Positions 37,438 through 49,870 of a stretch of 64,000 bases of DNA are shown piece by piece. The stretch spans positions 11,262,737 to 11,326,736 of the forward strand of contig JAUCBN010000034.1 in the NCBI GenBank assembly GCA_035048815.1, written 5' to 3'. The notes under the pieces are model-generated. The model searched no databases and had not been told where the DNA came from. It saw nothing but the letters and a program-made list of their open reading frames with translations. The first letter of the stretch is position 1. Each line of letters opens with the position of its first letter. The DNA comes from Abelmoschus esculentus (taxonomy: Eukaryota > Streptophyta > Magnoliopsida > Malvales > Malvaceae). The position numbers and the translations under genes were made by a program.

Positions 37438-37839
37438 TGCATACAGTATCTGTGACCTAGACGAGGGAAAATTCTAGAAGAGGGGAAAGTAAAATTAAAT
37501 CTTAGCCATTGATTTACTTATTACCTCTAACCTAATATTTTGATTTCTGAAGACTCATGCCAAGTGCCAACAACCTCAAAGATTCTTTTTTTTTTTTAAG
37601 ATGCTTGTGTCACGGGGTTATTATTCTCTTTTTAAAGATATATTTAATATCATTGTTTATATATCTCTGAACTTTTTTTTTTCTTTTCGACGTGGGATTA
37701 ATATTTTTTTATCTATTTTCAGACATGACATCTACCTACCACCAAAATTGTTGGCGATTTGCAGGGCAGTAGGATGATCGCATGTTGCTCGTATTTTTTT
37801 CATGAAAATGTTTACTTGTGTTGTATTTTTGGTTGTAAT

Positions 37840-38675
37840 TAGGGTGGTTAACGAGTCGAGCAGTTTGTAAATTATTTAAATTTAATATGATTAAAATTTA
37901 ATAAATGTTTAATTTAGATTAGTACAATTCGAACCATAGGCGGAACCACACGTACAATTGAGATATCTATTGACATCCAAAATTTTTGGAAAATCATATT
38001 TTTTTTATATAATTTATATATAAAAAATTAAAAATATATATAATTGACACCCCTTTATAAATAATTAATTCTTTTTAAACATTGTTTAAGAAAATGACAC
38101 CCCTTAAATAAATTTATGGCTCCGCCCCTAATTCGAACTCGACTCGATACCTTAACGAGTTAAATCGAACGAAATTTAACTCGATTCGATAAATTCGCGA
38201 GCAACTTGTTAATTTTTTAAAATATTTTTTAATAATTATTTTATTAAATAATAAACTTAAATAATAATTATTAATTTGTGTATTGTTACTTTACTTTTAA
38301 TATGTTAGTTTGGTGTTTTTATGAATCGTTACTTTTGAATTTAGATTTTGAAAGTGTTTTATATACTCTTTTGATATTTTTGGTTAAATTCGTTAATTTA
38401 TGTTAATATTAAGCCTTATATAGTATTATTAAATTTTACTTTTAGTTAAAAATAAGGTAAGTTTTTTAGTGAGATTAATTAGCAACAAGTCGAGATTGTT
38501 GAACTTAACGAGTTGAGTTGAGTAATAAAATATTTTAATGAGCACTAGTCAAACACAATTTTAACAAGCTTAACGAGCAACGAGTTGAGTCGAGTAACAA
38601 AAATTTTAACGAGTACGAATTGAACAATGTCCGACCCACAATTGACTCGTTCGATGAACTTTTCATGATCATTTT
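37840..38675. mobile_element. hAT-like repeat with CGAGTCGAG arms, interrupted
   Basis: Begins TAGGGTGGTTAACGAGTCG, and many short TTAACGAGTTGAGT / GAACTCGACTCGAT words lie in both orientations up to about 38660. It is interrupted by another element at 37935-38130. The right end is placed by eye at the last complementary block (TGAACTTTTCATGATC). No target duplication was found. Confidence 0.5.
37935..38130. mobile_element. Nested hAT-like MITE
   Basis: A 196-bp element starting CATAGGCGGAACCAC and ending TGGCTCCGCCCCTA, with clear terminal inverted repeats. It is bounded by perfect 8-bp duplications ATTCGAAC (37927-37934 and 38131-38138). It lies inside the CGAGTCGAG repeat, so it inserted later. 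Confidence 0.9.
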
Positions 38676-41111
38676 AATATAGATTAATTTTATCGAGTTT
38701 AAATTTTTTAAGCATCATTAAAAACTAAACTCTGCTTGAAATAACATTGTGGAATAAGCAAGTAAATCAAAAGTAGGATTTTAAAAAAAAATAAAATCGA
38801 TCAGCAGGGACAAATCCAAAATTTTTTATAAGGGGCGTAAATTATAAGAAGATATATTGAAAATATAGGGGTGTAAGATTGTAAGAGTTTAGAGGGTGTA
38901 AATTTAGAAATATAAAATTAAATTATTAAAAATATATATATAAAATTAAAAAACCTTATAAAATAATTATCGATAAAAAAAATAAAAACCCTAAACCACA
39001 AAAACCAACGTCCATATATTAATATTGGCCTTTGAAGAGATGCAGTAGCCTCTAACACTAGGAACAAATATGTACGGGACATTAAGACAAAAAAAAAATA
39101 TAAGGCCACCAAACCACTTATTAAATGAGGTTGACAAACACAAAAGAGTAATTGCATTTTTTTTTTCCAGGTTTTAGGATTTTATCTTAATTAATTCGAA
39201 TATATATATCATATATTTGTAAGTAAATTTTTTAATAAATTTTTTTTGTACGGAGTATTTCGAATTCAAAATTTACATAAACTATATTAAATTATTTATC
39301 CAACCATGGGACTCGCATCTTTTTATTTTTCGTGTCAAAACTTTTGATTTGAACATATATAAAGTTAACACGTCGAGAAATTATATTATGGGACATTTTC
39401 ACTACGTCATTCATGAGACCGGCCAATAAAAAACAATCATTTAATTATTTTTTCCACTTTATCATTTTTACCAAGTGAATCTTCACTTGGTAAAAATTGT
39501 TTTAAACTTAAATTATAATAAATGTTAGTGAAAGTTCACTTGATAAAAATGATAAAGTAGAAAAAAAATAATTAAATAACTGTTTTTTATTGACCGATCC
39601 ATAAATAACGTTTCCATAATATAATTTCTCCGATACGTCATATTTACTATTATTATCTTATAAATATTTTCCTCTAATATTTGTATTTAATATCTTTAAA
39701 AAACATACTATTTATAAAATTAAGCGTAAACTATATTATTAATTATTACATTTCAGGCGATATTTTGTTTTTGTCATTGACTTGTAAAAGTTTTAATTTT
39801 TTCATTAAATTTTTCATTTTTATTTTATTTTAATAGACTGTTAAATCATATGGTCACTATTTTTCCTTTTTGTAAAAAAATGTTGTAACTTTTTCAATTA
39901 CCGTGGTTGACTCTCATTCTTGAAGACGATTTTTCCAGAATTATTTTGCTTATGATCTACGCGATTGAGAACCAAGAATCAGAATTATTTTTCAATGACT
40001 CTCGCTATTATTTTTTTCGACCAATGAATTTTTATTTTTTTATATTATTTAAAAAATATATTATTTAAAAATTAAATTCATGACATATCTGATTAGTGGT
40101 GAACTGTGTGATTTTTATTAGTTAGGAATTATGGATAACTCTCTCGAATCAATTCTTCTCATCTCATCTATAACATTAGAATTATATTTTTAAAACCAGA
40201 ATCAGATTTTATTAGAGTTAACAAATTATACAAGAATCAGAATTCAAAGTAACCAAAAAGCATAATAAAGTCAAAGTAACCATCAATTATTGTACCCAAT
40301 CCCTCCCGCATCCAAGGTTAGAAATTGGTCGGCCAAATAGAAGGCATTAAATAGATATATTTTTAATATGATTATAAGATTGCATGTCTATATATTTTTA
40401 TAGGCATTAAAAGTATGTTTAATTGTTTTTAATCAGCATGATGTATTATTTAACATATATATTTTATGGAAAGTACAATAATAAAATTACTAACGACCAA
40501 TTTTAACGAATTTGGACATATTTGGTCACCAATTTAAAAAAAACGACCAATAAAATTACTAACGTTTTTGATCTATAAACTTTTGATCATTGAAACGTTT
40601 GTAGCCATTAAATTTTAACGAAAAACTAATCTAACATAATAAAAAATAGATAAATTACCTATATAATCTCTAAATTATTATTTTATTATTATTTTATCTT
40701 TAATTTAATTTTTAAAGTTTTATACTTTTAACATCTTTCTATAATCAAGGGAAAATGGCGTAAAAAATTTAATTTAGAAGATTGGAAACATATCGAATGG
40801 AGGTGCCAAAATAGTAACACATGCATGGTTAAGATACTAAATATGTAATTTTTCCATGTAAATATACCAATCCTATGCCGTGAACACTAAACCAGAAATC
40901 ATAAAGTCCAAACCTTTGAACAATCATATACCATAAACCATAAACATTAAAATTAAACCCTAAACTCAAATAATAATATAATAATCAATATCAAAACAAG
41001 AAAAAATATAAAGATTTAAGAGTAAACTAGTACACTAATACCTAACATTTATCTTTTAATTTTGTCCCAAAGGACAATAAGAAGCTTGCCTTTTAGATGG
41101 TCGTACTCGAA
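38676..41111. other. AT-rich intergenic GAPC promoter side to PUX1 3' end
   Basis: Apart from the MITE at 39375-39630 no structured feature is clear. A CAGGGACAAATCC at 38805 resembles a hAT terminus, but no partner end was found. 40980-41111 is probably PUX1 3' UTR. Confidence 0.4.
39375..39630. mobile_element. MITE, GAGAAATTATAT family, copy B
   Basis: Inverted-repeat element of 256 bp beginning GAGAAATTATATTATGG and ending CCATAATATAATTTCTC. The arms pair on through CCGGCCAATAAAAAACA and ACTTTATCATTTTTACCAAG. The flanks TAACACGTC and CGATACGTC (39366-39374, 39631-39639) agree at 6 of 9, consistent with an aged 9-bp duplication. Confidence 0.82.
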
Positions 41112-43245
41112 TCATATTTTAAACCACTTTGGCTTAGAAGATCTTTTATCACTCGGCTTGCTAGCTTGAACAACAGGGGAGGTTGCTGTACTGGCACCAC
41201 CAGCAGTTTCTGGGGCAGACTGAACCGGCTCTGGCTGCACAGCACCGGCGATGACCTCCAAACCTTTCAAGGACTTGACATCGTCTAGAAGGAAGGTGGC
41301 TGAATTGGGAGCTGCAGCATCGTCACCTAAACATTTCAAAGCAACGTTAACCGGCGTGAATCACAACAGCAATCAGATAACTTCCAAACTATGGAACTAA
41401 TAGGGGGATCAAACAAAAATAATCAGACAACTAACCTTTTGGGAGATCATACGAGAAATACACAATTGCACCCGGAATGAAACCGGCAGAGAAAAAATCC
41501 TGTGTCATGTCCCTTATTTTCTTCTTAGGAGGAGTAGTATCTGAAGCATTATCGGATGACAGACATTCAATTAAATACAGTGGATGCACAACCAACATCC
41601 AGTTACTATTACAGAACAAAGTGTTTATGCTTACACAAATAAAACGGTAAATCCGGTCGAGCAATCACTTTCATGATAAGATCAACCAAGCACTGAATTG
41701 TCTCTGATGGATGAAATGTGACCTCTAATGTGTAGTTATCAGGAAAACGAACCCTTATCACAGCCTGCACATGAACATCAAAACTTATCAAAAAAGGAAA
41801 GCAATACAACCTACTCGTCTCTATGTTTCATTGCTTATCCTCGATTAAGTTCTCTCATAATTGGTATCTAAGCACTCTAAACAAGTAAACTAAGAGATCT
41901 GGAAAGGGAGTGGCAAACAGCAACTAGAAAGTACCGTTGTTATTCTTGATCTTCGGGCTGCCTCTTCTGCTTCTCGAATTTTTCGTGTCTTCAAGAATTT
42001 ATCTGTTAACAATTTTATCCACTTCAAACACTGTAAATATGTCTCCGACAAAGAGAGTGCCACAGTCATTTTGTCGTAACAGAACCCCAATATCAACTTA
42101 TAAAAAAATCTAAATGAATCCTAGATGAAGTGATATAAATGATTATGTGTTTTGTTCATTGGCAAAATTACCTTCCTTTTTAGTTGCCATCACTCGACCA
42201 TAATCTTCTGCAGTGAACTCGTAGAAGTCATCTGACTCCTCTGCCCAGAAAATAACATTGCATTTGATCAGTTTACCAAATGAACTGTCAGTTTCAGTCA
42301 ATAGGCAAGTTAAAAGTCCGAAGTTATGTTTTGGCCGGCAGTACCAGTGTTGGGCACTTCATTTTGAGTCGGCAATGGTTCTGCAGTTTCAGATACACGA
42401 ATTTCCCGTCCAAATTTCTCTTTTGCAGCAGCAATCTTAGCCTAAAATCATTGCAAGGAAGTCAAAAATGAATAGTGTAACAACAGTCTGCAATCAGCAT
42501 ATGGAATATCAGACAAGTTAAGGAGTCTCGAATTAAATTCCTAATGAATAGTTTCACCGAATATAATTGCATAAAGGAAAGCCAATGCTGCATCTATGAC
42601 ACGACAACCATACAACTAGTATAAAACATTGTCCAAGAATGTACTTAAAATATGCTCTTAAGATCAGAATCACAGAGATTCAAAAACGACAAATCCGATT
42701 TCTTTCGGGACATCTACTTATCCATTCTACAAACACCAAAGGCAGCACAAAATGCAGTAGGAACTAAGATTTAGTAAGATTCAACAACTTCATATTCACT
42801 CGAAGAATCAAACAACAAAGGGGAAGAAATAGTTTTCCTTTTTTTTTTTTATCTAATTACTCATATTAACTCTTTAACATCAATTTCACCTCTTCAATAA
42901 AGATTGCAAAAGCAACCGATATAAAGTTTAATTCCATCATAATTAATCTAATTCGATTTATCTTTCATGTTAAACAAGTTGAGCTCAACTAGAAATAGAA
43001 TGAACCTAAACTAAACTCTCCCTCAAATCATTATAGGAAATATATCTATTTCCATCTAAAATCAAGAAAAATAATCAAACCCAGTTGATTAAACAACAAG
43101 AAGAACCAGACCCACCATATGAATTAATAATCAGAGTAGGAACCCAGATCAACCCAACACTTAAAACAAGGTTTTGGACACCAAATACAAATACTAAATC
43201 AAGAAAAAAAACTAAAGGAACGAACTTTAGCTGATGCAGCCTCCA
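41112..43245 (-). CDS. PUX1: Plant UBX domain-containing protein 1
   Basis: UBX-domain cofactor of the AAA ATPase CDC48/p97. Arabidopsis PUX1 disassembles CDC48 hexamers. Exons on the minus strand: 43245-43225, 42441-42345, 42240-42172, 42002-41935, 41764-41635, 41540-41436, 41326-41112; 705 nt and 234 residues. All introns are GT-AG and phases agree. Seen: an N-terminal AKIAAAKEKFGREIRV segment, an acidic EESDDFYEFTAEDYGRVMA stretch, a basic DKFLKTRKIREAEEAARRS helix, and the ubiquitin-like UBX fold (AVIRVRFPDNYTLEVTFHPS to the TPPKK region). A C-terminal FSAGFIPGAIVYFSYDLPKG and a low-complexity tail ending KPKWFKI follow, as in the family. The first exon encodes only MEAASAK. The 1.7-kb difference between gene and CDS is intron. 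Confidence 0.95.
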
Positions 43246-45556
43246 TGGAATCAATATTTGTGAATCTTCTCCTCTTCAAAGGCAGTGGAGAAAAACCATC
43301 TACAATCATCAGCTGCAGATGCAATTTTCCATTTCTTTTTCTTAGTTTTTTTTTTTTTTGCCTTGCTTCTGTAAAAGCTCCTGCTAGCTTGCTTTGCCTC
43401 TAGGAATTTCTTTTTAGTTTTTCTTATTTTGTACAGTTTATTCCTTTCTTCTTTTAGATAACAAAGATTATTTGGGCTTTAAATTTGTTGGGTCAATTGA
43501 CTTTTGGGCTAAATTTGTTAGTATAAATCATTTTTTTTATTAAAATCACTTTTTTTTTTCGAAAATTACTTATAAATTTAGGATTTTATTTAATTATTTA
43601 TTAAAATGATATTTTTTTATTGATCGAACATGTTACGTAGAGAAAATGCAACTTACAGAGTTTATATTTGTCCTACGTATTCCGAACATATAATTTAAGA
43701 TAAAAATATTAATTAAGAGTTTTAACCACAAACTTTAGATATTTTTTATTTTTATTTTATTAATATTAAACGTTATGTTATAATATACCTTATTTCATAA
43801 ATATTGTATCACTATTCTGTACCAACTTGCCTTATGTTTGGTGAATAGAATTTTTTTTATGCTTTTATTTATAGTTTATACTAAAAAAATAAATTTAAAA
43901 TTTAAGATTAAGATTTAAAAGTTAAATTTTAGAGTTAAAATTTAAAAACTAAAGATGATGTATATTTTTTATGTTTTATGATTTAAAGTTTGATTTAAAA
44001 TTTAAGGTTAGACCTTAAAATTTAATTTTTTTTTTTTACTGTTAAGATATAAAAATAACACTGAAAAAAAATTGTTCCATCTTTGGTTGCAAGCTTGTAG
44101 TTTTTCCATGAGTAATCAATATTTTTTAAACAATTTATAATTTTAAAATCTTAAATTAAAAGATTGTTGTTTATTTAAACACAGTTGATTCTACGACCTC
44201 TCGAATGTACGTTTTAATAATAAAAAAAATATTTAAGGGTGAGCATTGGGCACATATAAATTTTTGAAATTTCAGAATGGACACTAAACTCAAATATTAT
44301 AAAACCTTAAGGATTAATTTATAAAAATTAAAAAATTAAGGATAAATATGTAAATTTAAAAAGTTCAGGGTGAACCCGTGTCCATCCTAAAAAAAAATAA
44401 GAATGGATTCGCCACTGTCCAAGTTACTATTAAAAAAGATAAGTTTTGAAACTTATCCAAAAACTTAAAATATTAAAAAAAAATTATAATATTTTAGGAT
44501 TTTCTCGTGATTTTGACAAGTTTCGATGCTCGTAAAACAAGTTTTGTCTGATTAAAAGACGAGGAAAATTGCAGAGAGCATCAAGTTGAAAACATTTTTG
44601 AATCTTGGATTCACAAACTTTATCTAAAAACTCCACATTCTGCAGACAAGTGCTTTGGAGAAATTGATGATTCATTCAAGATCAGGACATATCCAGGTTA
44701 GTCCGACCACATTGTAACTTTAACAATGCTAGAAGAAACATCTTGGGTAGGATGTTTATTCTCATTGTTGTATCCATTACAATGCTTATTATTGTATTAT
44801 TTTTAATCCTAGAATTGGTTATGAGCAAGAAAGCTGTGTCCCTTTTCCCATGGATAAATACCAGTTACAACCCGATACGGATTCTCGTGTATCGATACCT
44901 TTGCTTGTTTGCCTCAACTCCTGGTTTCGACAACCATGGAGAACCATGTTCCTTTGAGAACTCTTCCGTTTTTCTTGAAGTATACATGTTTGGTTCAATA
45001 TTTGTATCATGACATGTTATTTGATGACGAAACTTTGAAAAAAATTTGAGGATACGCTTGTTGGTAATATATTCGAACTCGAGTAACATCGATGGAGAAG
45101 CTAAAGGTACATTGGCTGGTTAAGATGTCCAATATTGGAAGCATGTTTGAGGGAGAGAGTTAGCCATTTGGTTCCTGGTAGGAACCAATTGGAGTCATGT
45201 TCTACGTTCGAGGATGCATGAAATGCAATGGTAGGAAGACAGAAACCTGGTGGAGTTGAGGACGATGAGCTAGGCGTTTCCCTTGTGTATTTCAGTTGCA
45301 GAAGGTGGTGGAGTTTATTTCAAATTCCAGGCATGTTGAAACAGTTGTCTGGATATCAAATGGTACTAAATGCCATGATCAAGTTAGGACACGGCTGGTT
45401 TCGATTCAAAGCTTTGATTAGTGATGGGAACGCCTTAATTTTTCTTTCATTTCATTTTTGTGAATCCATTTTATAAAATACTAGTAATTATTACCAAAAT
45501 ATAAAATTGAACACCTTTAATATATAAAATATTATGTTTTTTTTTTAGTTGAATTT
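43246..45556. other. PUX1 5' flank and unassigned sequence
   Basis: 43246-43450 is the PUX1 5' UTR and promoter, with a T-run at 43350. 43860-44040 holds degenerate TTTAAGGTTAGA-like words. 44480-45480 has higher GC and several unbroken frames of 60-90 codons on both strands, none recognisable. It may be worn gene or retroelement debris. Confidence 0.35.
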
Positions 45557-45573
45557 AAAAGTGATTAAATATA

Positions 45574-45737
45574 GTACGAGTCATCTAGTCCAAGTGATTA
45601 AAGGAACGGTTGTTGTTTTTAGAGTTCACGGGGTCGAACACCAACAATATCAGCAATGTGATTGAGTGACCAATGTCAAATGGTGAAGATTATATTCTAA
45701 AACAGATATTATTGTAATCACTATTAGCTTGTTAAAA
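45574..45737 (+). mobile_element. tRNA-derived SINE with 17-bp target duplication
   Basis: About 164 bp between perfect direct repeats AAAAGTGATTAAATATA (45557-45573 and 45738-45754). A box-A-like TAGTCCAAGTGATTAAAGG lies near the start and a box-B-like GGGTCGAACACC about 40 bases further (45632-45643), the spacing of an RNA polymerase III internal promoter. The body ends in GTTAAAAAAA. The long duplication shows LINE-type target-primed insertion. Confidence 0.85.
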
Positions 45738-45850
45738 AAAAGTGATTAAATATAATATTTATTTTTCTTATATTTTAAAAGACAGATGTGGGTAATAATT
45801 GTCTTTAAATTATTTTTTCACATAATTAAACTTTTGAAACAAAAAATTTT

Positions 45851-46670
45851 GCCTTAATATCCACGTAAGTGTCTAAATTATACTTGTTGATATTTTTGGT
45901 GCATAAACTATTTTTAGCTCTAAATAGGTGTTTAAAGTTTTAATTTTGATTATTTTAAGTGCCTAACCATTAATAAAAAAAATATTAGCCAATTAAAATA
46001 TGACAAATGATATATTTTAATTTTTAATTTCTTTTAATTATTTTTAAAATAAAACATAAGTTTTTAAAATAAATGACAATCTTAAAACCTTATAAAACAA
46101 TTTCAAATCCCTAACCCTAAACCCTAAAACCCTAAATTATCCTTGTTATCATCGTTTATTGTCTCACTGAAGATCATCATTATCGTCGTCCCACCATTAC
46201 GTTCGTTTTTCTCAACCACCCATCGTTAATAACTAGTAGTAAGTGTGTCAATCGTCTTTCTAACATCGAAAGAAACTAAAATTTTAAAAGAAAATCGTCG
46301 GTACACCTACAGTTGATTACAGATGATGGGTGGGGATAACGATTATAGTAATCCGACAACAGTAATAATGATCTTCGATGAGATAATAAATGACGACAAT
46401 GATGATAATTTGGGGATTTTGAGTTAGGAATTTAGAACTATTTTATAAAGACTTTAAACTGTCACTTAAAAAAATTAAGTTAAAAAAATAAATTAAATTT
46501 TAAAAATAAAATAAAATAATTATTTTTTTATAATAAAAATAAATATTTAATGGGTAGGCACTTAAAAGAACCAAAATTGAAACTTTAAGCACCTATTTAG
46601 AGTTAAAAATAATCTAGACACCAAAAGTGATGCACATGTATAGTTTAGGCACTTATTTAGTTATTAAGCC
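45851..46670. mobile_element. Large fold-back element, about 820 bp
   Basis: Two arms of about 350 bases are inverted copies: GCCTTAATATCCACGTAAGT at the left against a right end whose complement reads GGCTTAATAACTAAATAAGT. Also paired are CTCTAAATAGGTG, CTTATAAAACAATTT, and TCACTGAAGATCATCATTAT against ATAATGATCTTCGATGA. The loop is about 46220-46310. The flanks share AAATTTT on both sides, compatible with an AT-rich target duplication. The left arm carries CCCTAACCCTAAACCCTAAA. No coding capacity. Half-arm relatives appear at 2870-3060 and 46880-47000. Confidence 0.8.
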
Positions 46671-48231
46671 AAATTTTAATTAATTAAACATTTGAATCAA
46701 TTAATCTGAATAATTTTAATAATTAAACATCATAGATTTTCTTTAGATATTATTAACACATGACACACTATAATATATGATTAAAAGAAAATCAGGAGAT
46801 TTAATTCAATATTATCCGCTTAATAATCAAATTATCAAAATATTTAAACGGAGGTTAAGAGAAGTTTTTAGGGTTTATAATTAAGCTTATATTAGAAATA
46901 AGTATCTAAAATATTTTTACCTTTTTCATTTAGGTATTTAAAGTAATTTTTAATCAAAATAATTACCTAAAGTATATTTTTGGTTAAAATAAATATTTAA
47001 ACTATATATATATATTATAAGTTTCTAAAAATTTGACATGTAATATTGATTAAAAAGTATATTATGTAATGATTAATTTTGAAAAAAATATATTTTAGAT
47101 ATTTATTTTGAAAAAAAATACTTTATATATCATTAATAAAAAAATTAGATATTTATTTTAACTAAAAAATATTTTAAACACTTAAATAAAAAGTAGTATA
47201 TCTTAAATATATTTTTAATATGAATATTCTTTAAATACTTATTTATAATATAAATATGATAATAATTCTCTTATCCTGACATGAAATATATGGCATCTAA
47301 TCTAAGGTGGGCCGTGTACTTAAAATATTAAAATCTATATTTTAACTTTTGTGATCTTCTTTTATTTCTAAACATTAACGAACGAGTATTGATTTAAGTA
47401 ATAAATAATTTAAAATTTTTTATATAAAATATTAAATTATTTCGAGAGTTAAATAGTTTCTCCCAGCTGGTCCCTGTTGAGTCATGGGAGTTACAAGAAG
47501 TCTATGCATTTCTGTGTTTGGTTCTGAGATTCATTTTCATTACATTGCTTCATTAATATTACTTTATTACACATTTATGTCCATGACCAACATAAATTAC
47601 TTCATCTTCCATGATTCCTGGAATGGTCTCCCCGGGTTAAACAAGAATAAAATTTCACTACCAACTTTTCTTTTTGGTATAAACAAGACTTCAAACTCGG
47701 AAAAAAAACGTGTAAAATCTTTCATCGTATTAAAATTTGAATTCATATAGATTTCTTCATTTCTTAAAGATAATTAAGCGAATCAAATCAAAATTTCGAT
47801 AATCAGCCTTGTAAGTTGAAAATCATAACATACATGCATGTAGGGACGAAGTTAAGAGGGGGTGAGATCCTAAAGAATTTTTTTTTACCTCTGTCCCTCG
47901 ATTTAAATTTTTAAAAATTTGATTTATTTATGAATTTATCTCTCACTTTCAATTATTTGTATTTTGTCCCTAACTCTAAATTCTGACTCTGTCCCTGCAT
48001 GCATGCATGACGACTACATGAACCATGTAAGGAAAACCTCCCTAATATTATTTCTCATCTTAACCTTGTTGCTTGATGATAATTAATGCTCTTCAAGACA
48101 TAGATTTAACATAATTAACCTTCATTTGATACTAAACTTTGTTGACATTAGGGATTAATAGCTGATTAAACAACATTATTTCCAATTAGAACCCTAGATT
48201 TTGAAACAAAAATATGCATATGGAATTATAA
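46671..48231. other. AT-rich intergenic, bHLH 3' flank
   Basis: No gene. It includes degenerate relatives of the 820-bp fold-back arms (46880-47230) and a small hAT-like element at 47841-47997. Confidence 0.4.
47841..47997. mobile_element. hAT-like MITE, 157 bp
   Basis: Starts TAGGGACGAAGTTAAG and ends TCTGACTCTGTCCCTG. The termini are inverted repeats (TAGGGACGAAGTTA against CAGGGACAGAGTCA). It is flanked by CATGCATG at 47833-47840 and 47998-48005, a perfect 8-bp duplication, though the CATG-rich site makes chance agreement more likely. Confidence 0.78.
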
Positions 48232-49056
48232 CTACTCCTGTTGCTCACTACTTCCACTCCAGTTCTTAATAGCCTGCAACACTGCTTGTTTCACCACTTG
48301 AGCATCAACACAGTCTCTTTGTTCTTCATTCTGCTAAAAAACAAGACACAATCTTTACATCAGTTTTTTCATGCATCATTATTCATGTTGTCATAAAAAA
48401 AATGAGTTCAGATTATTACTTCACCCCCAACAGCTTGTAATCTGAAACTGTCAGTGCAAGAAACCCTAGCTTCAAGAACATTAAGACCCAGTTCTTGAAA
48501 GGCTTCCAATACAGAAACAAGTAGACCTGGACAGCTCTGGTCTGAAAATACATTTATCAGATAACCCTTCTCTAGGGTTTCCACTGTAACCTGCTGTAAA
48601 CAATACATGTGAAAAAAGAACAGTACTTGATGTACAGTATTGGCTAGAAGCACAGAAGGAAGAACAGTACAAAACTAAATAGAAATATTACCATAGGCAA
48701 GGGATTTCGATTCTTTGAAGTTTGTGCAGCAGCAACATCCTGATTCAATCTTTCTACTTTCTGCTTTAGCTCTTGGATATACTTGGATGCATCAACTATA
48801 ATTGATGCTTTGTTCATCTGCCATACATTATCAAGCCATTTACAAGCAATACATATTACAGGTTTCATGAAATGCCAAATATAATTGTTTAACAGATAGA
48901 TAGATATGTGTGCAGAATTCAAAGAAGAAATAGAGAGTGAGTATGTTGGATATATAGCCAATTGGGAGGGACTTTTACAGCATGAGAATTAGTAATGGAC
49001 CGAAGAAGTTGCAGTTTCTCATGCAGTCCTGCTCTCTTGTGCTCCCTAGAAACCAT
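48232..49056 (-). CDS. Short bHLH protein with ACT-like domain
   Basis: Exons on the minus strand: 49056-48979, 48817-48692, 48590-48420, 48330-48232; 474 nt and 157 residues, all GT-AG. Residues about 5-50 form a helix-loop-helix (EKLQLLRSITNSH, NKASIIVDASKYIQELKQKV), followed by a leucine-zipper-like ERLNQDV. Residues about 75-135 look like the ACT-like dimerisation fold common in plant bHLH proteins (VTVETLEKGYLINVFSDQ, CPGLLVSVLEAFQELGLNVLEARV). The basic region is short and lacks the usual H-E-R signature (MVSREHKRAGLHEKL), so E-box binding is doubtful and a role as a dimer partner is plausible. The start at 49056 is the first ATG after an in-frame GAAAAG run. No nearer paralogue can be named. 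Confidence 0.88.
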
Positions 49057-49289
49057 TGATCTTTCCTTTTCCTTTTCCTTTTCTTGGCTCTGAGGTTGTT
49101 ATAAAAAGAAAGAGGAGGATGAGCTCTCAAATCTATAGGATCCTACTATTTACTTGTATACATGAGTGCCTCAGTTTCTTCTCACCATAATTTATATAAT
49201 TTATAGATTGGATTGGCTTACCAAGATTACCCTTTTTGTTAATATATTTTTCAATATTATTATGTTTTCATTAATGCCTCACTTTAAAA

Positions 49290-49870
49290 TAATATGTTTA
49301 CGATATAGGGTTTAAGATGTAAAAATTAAGGTTAGGGTTTAAAATATAATTTTTTGATAATATTTAGTTTAAGACATAAAAGGAGGCATAATCAGGGGAT
49401 GAGTAGAAATCCTCTACCTCTTTATCATGCCTCCATCCTTGCCTCCTATTAAAAAATTCTCAAAAATTAAATTTTAAACCCTAACCCTTATTTTTTATAT
49501 CCTAAACCCTACACCATAAAAAATACACCCTACCCCTAATTCTATAAACCCTAACCACAACCCCTAACCTAGAACCCTACACCTTAAACCCTCTAATTTA
49601 AAACGGAGGCACGAATGGAGACATAGGAAAGAGGTAGAAATTTGCACCCAATTTCTACTCACCTTAGTCACCCTCTCTTACCTCTATTCATACCTTCTTC
49701 TACACCCCACCTTAAAAAATCTGTTAAAAATTAAATTTTAAACCTTCACCTTAATTTCTGTATCCTAAACCTTAAACTCTACACTTTAAAAATTACATTA
49801 TTATACCCCTAATTTCCTAAAACCTAACCACAACCCCTAAACTTGATCTTTAAACCCTAAACCTACTATT
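49290..49870. repeat. Telomere-like fold-back family, copies 2 and 3
   Basis: A left arm of TTTAAGATGT..TTAGGGTTTAAAATA (49305-49350) faces a right arm of AAACCCTAACCCTTA, TACACCCTACCCC and AACCCCTAACCTAGAACCC words (49465-49600). A second right-arm-like copy follows at 49690-49870. Between them, GAGTAGAAATCCTCTACCTC and AGAGGTAGAAATTTGCACCC mark the element junctions, as at 14470 and 63545. These are not true telomere repeats: spacing and bases vary. Confidence 0.65.

Noticed and set aside
38805..39175. CAGGGACAAATCC as the start of a hAT-like element
   Set aside because: No matching right terminus and no 8-bp duplication within 400 bases.
44484..45476. Cluster of 60-90 codon frames on both strands
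   Set aside because: No recognisable motif and no splice-consistent join. Kept only as unassigned sequence.
49440..49870. Interstitial telomere or chromosome-end signal
   Set aside because: The CCCTAAA words are irregular and occur in the same order at other loci, so they belong to a dispersed repeat.
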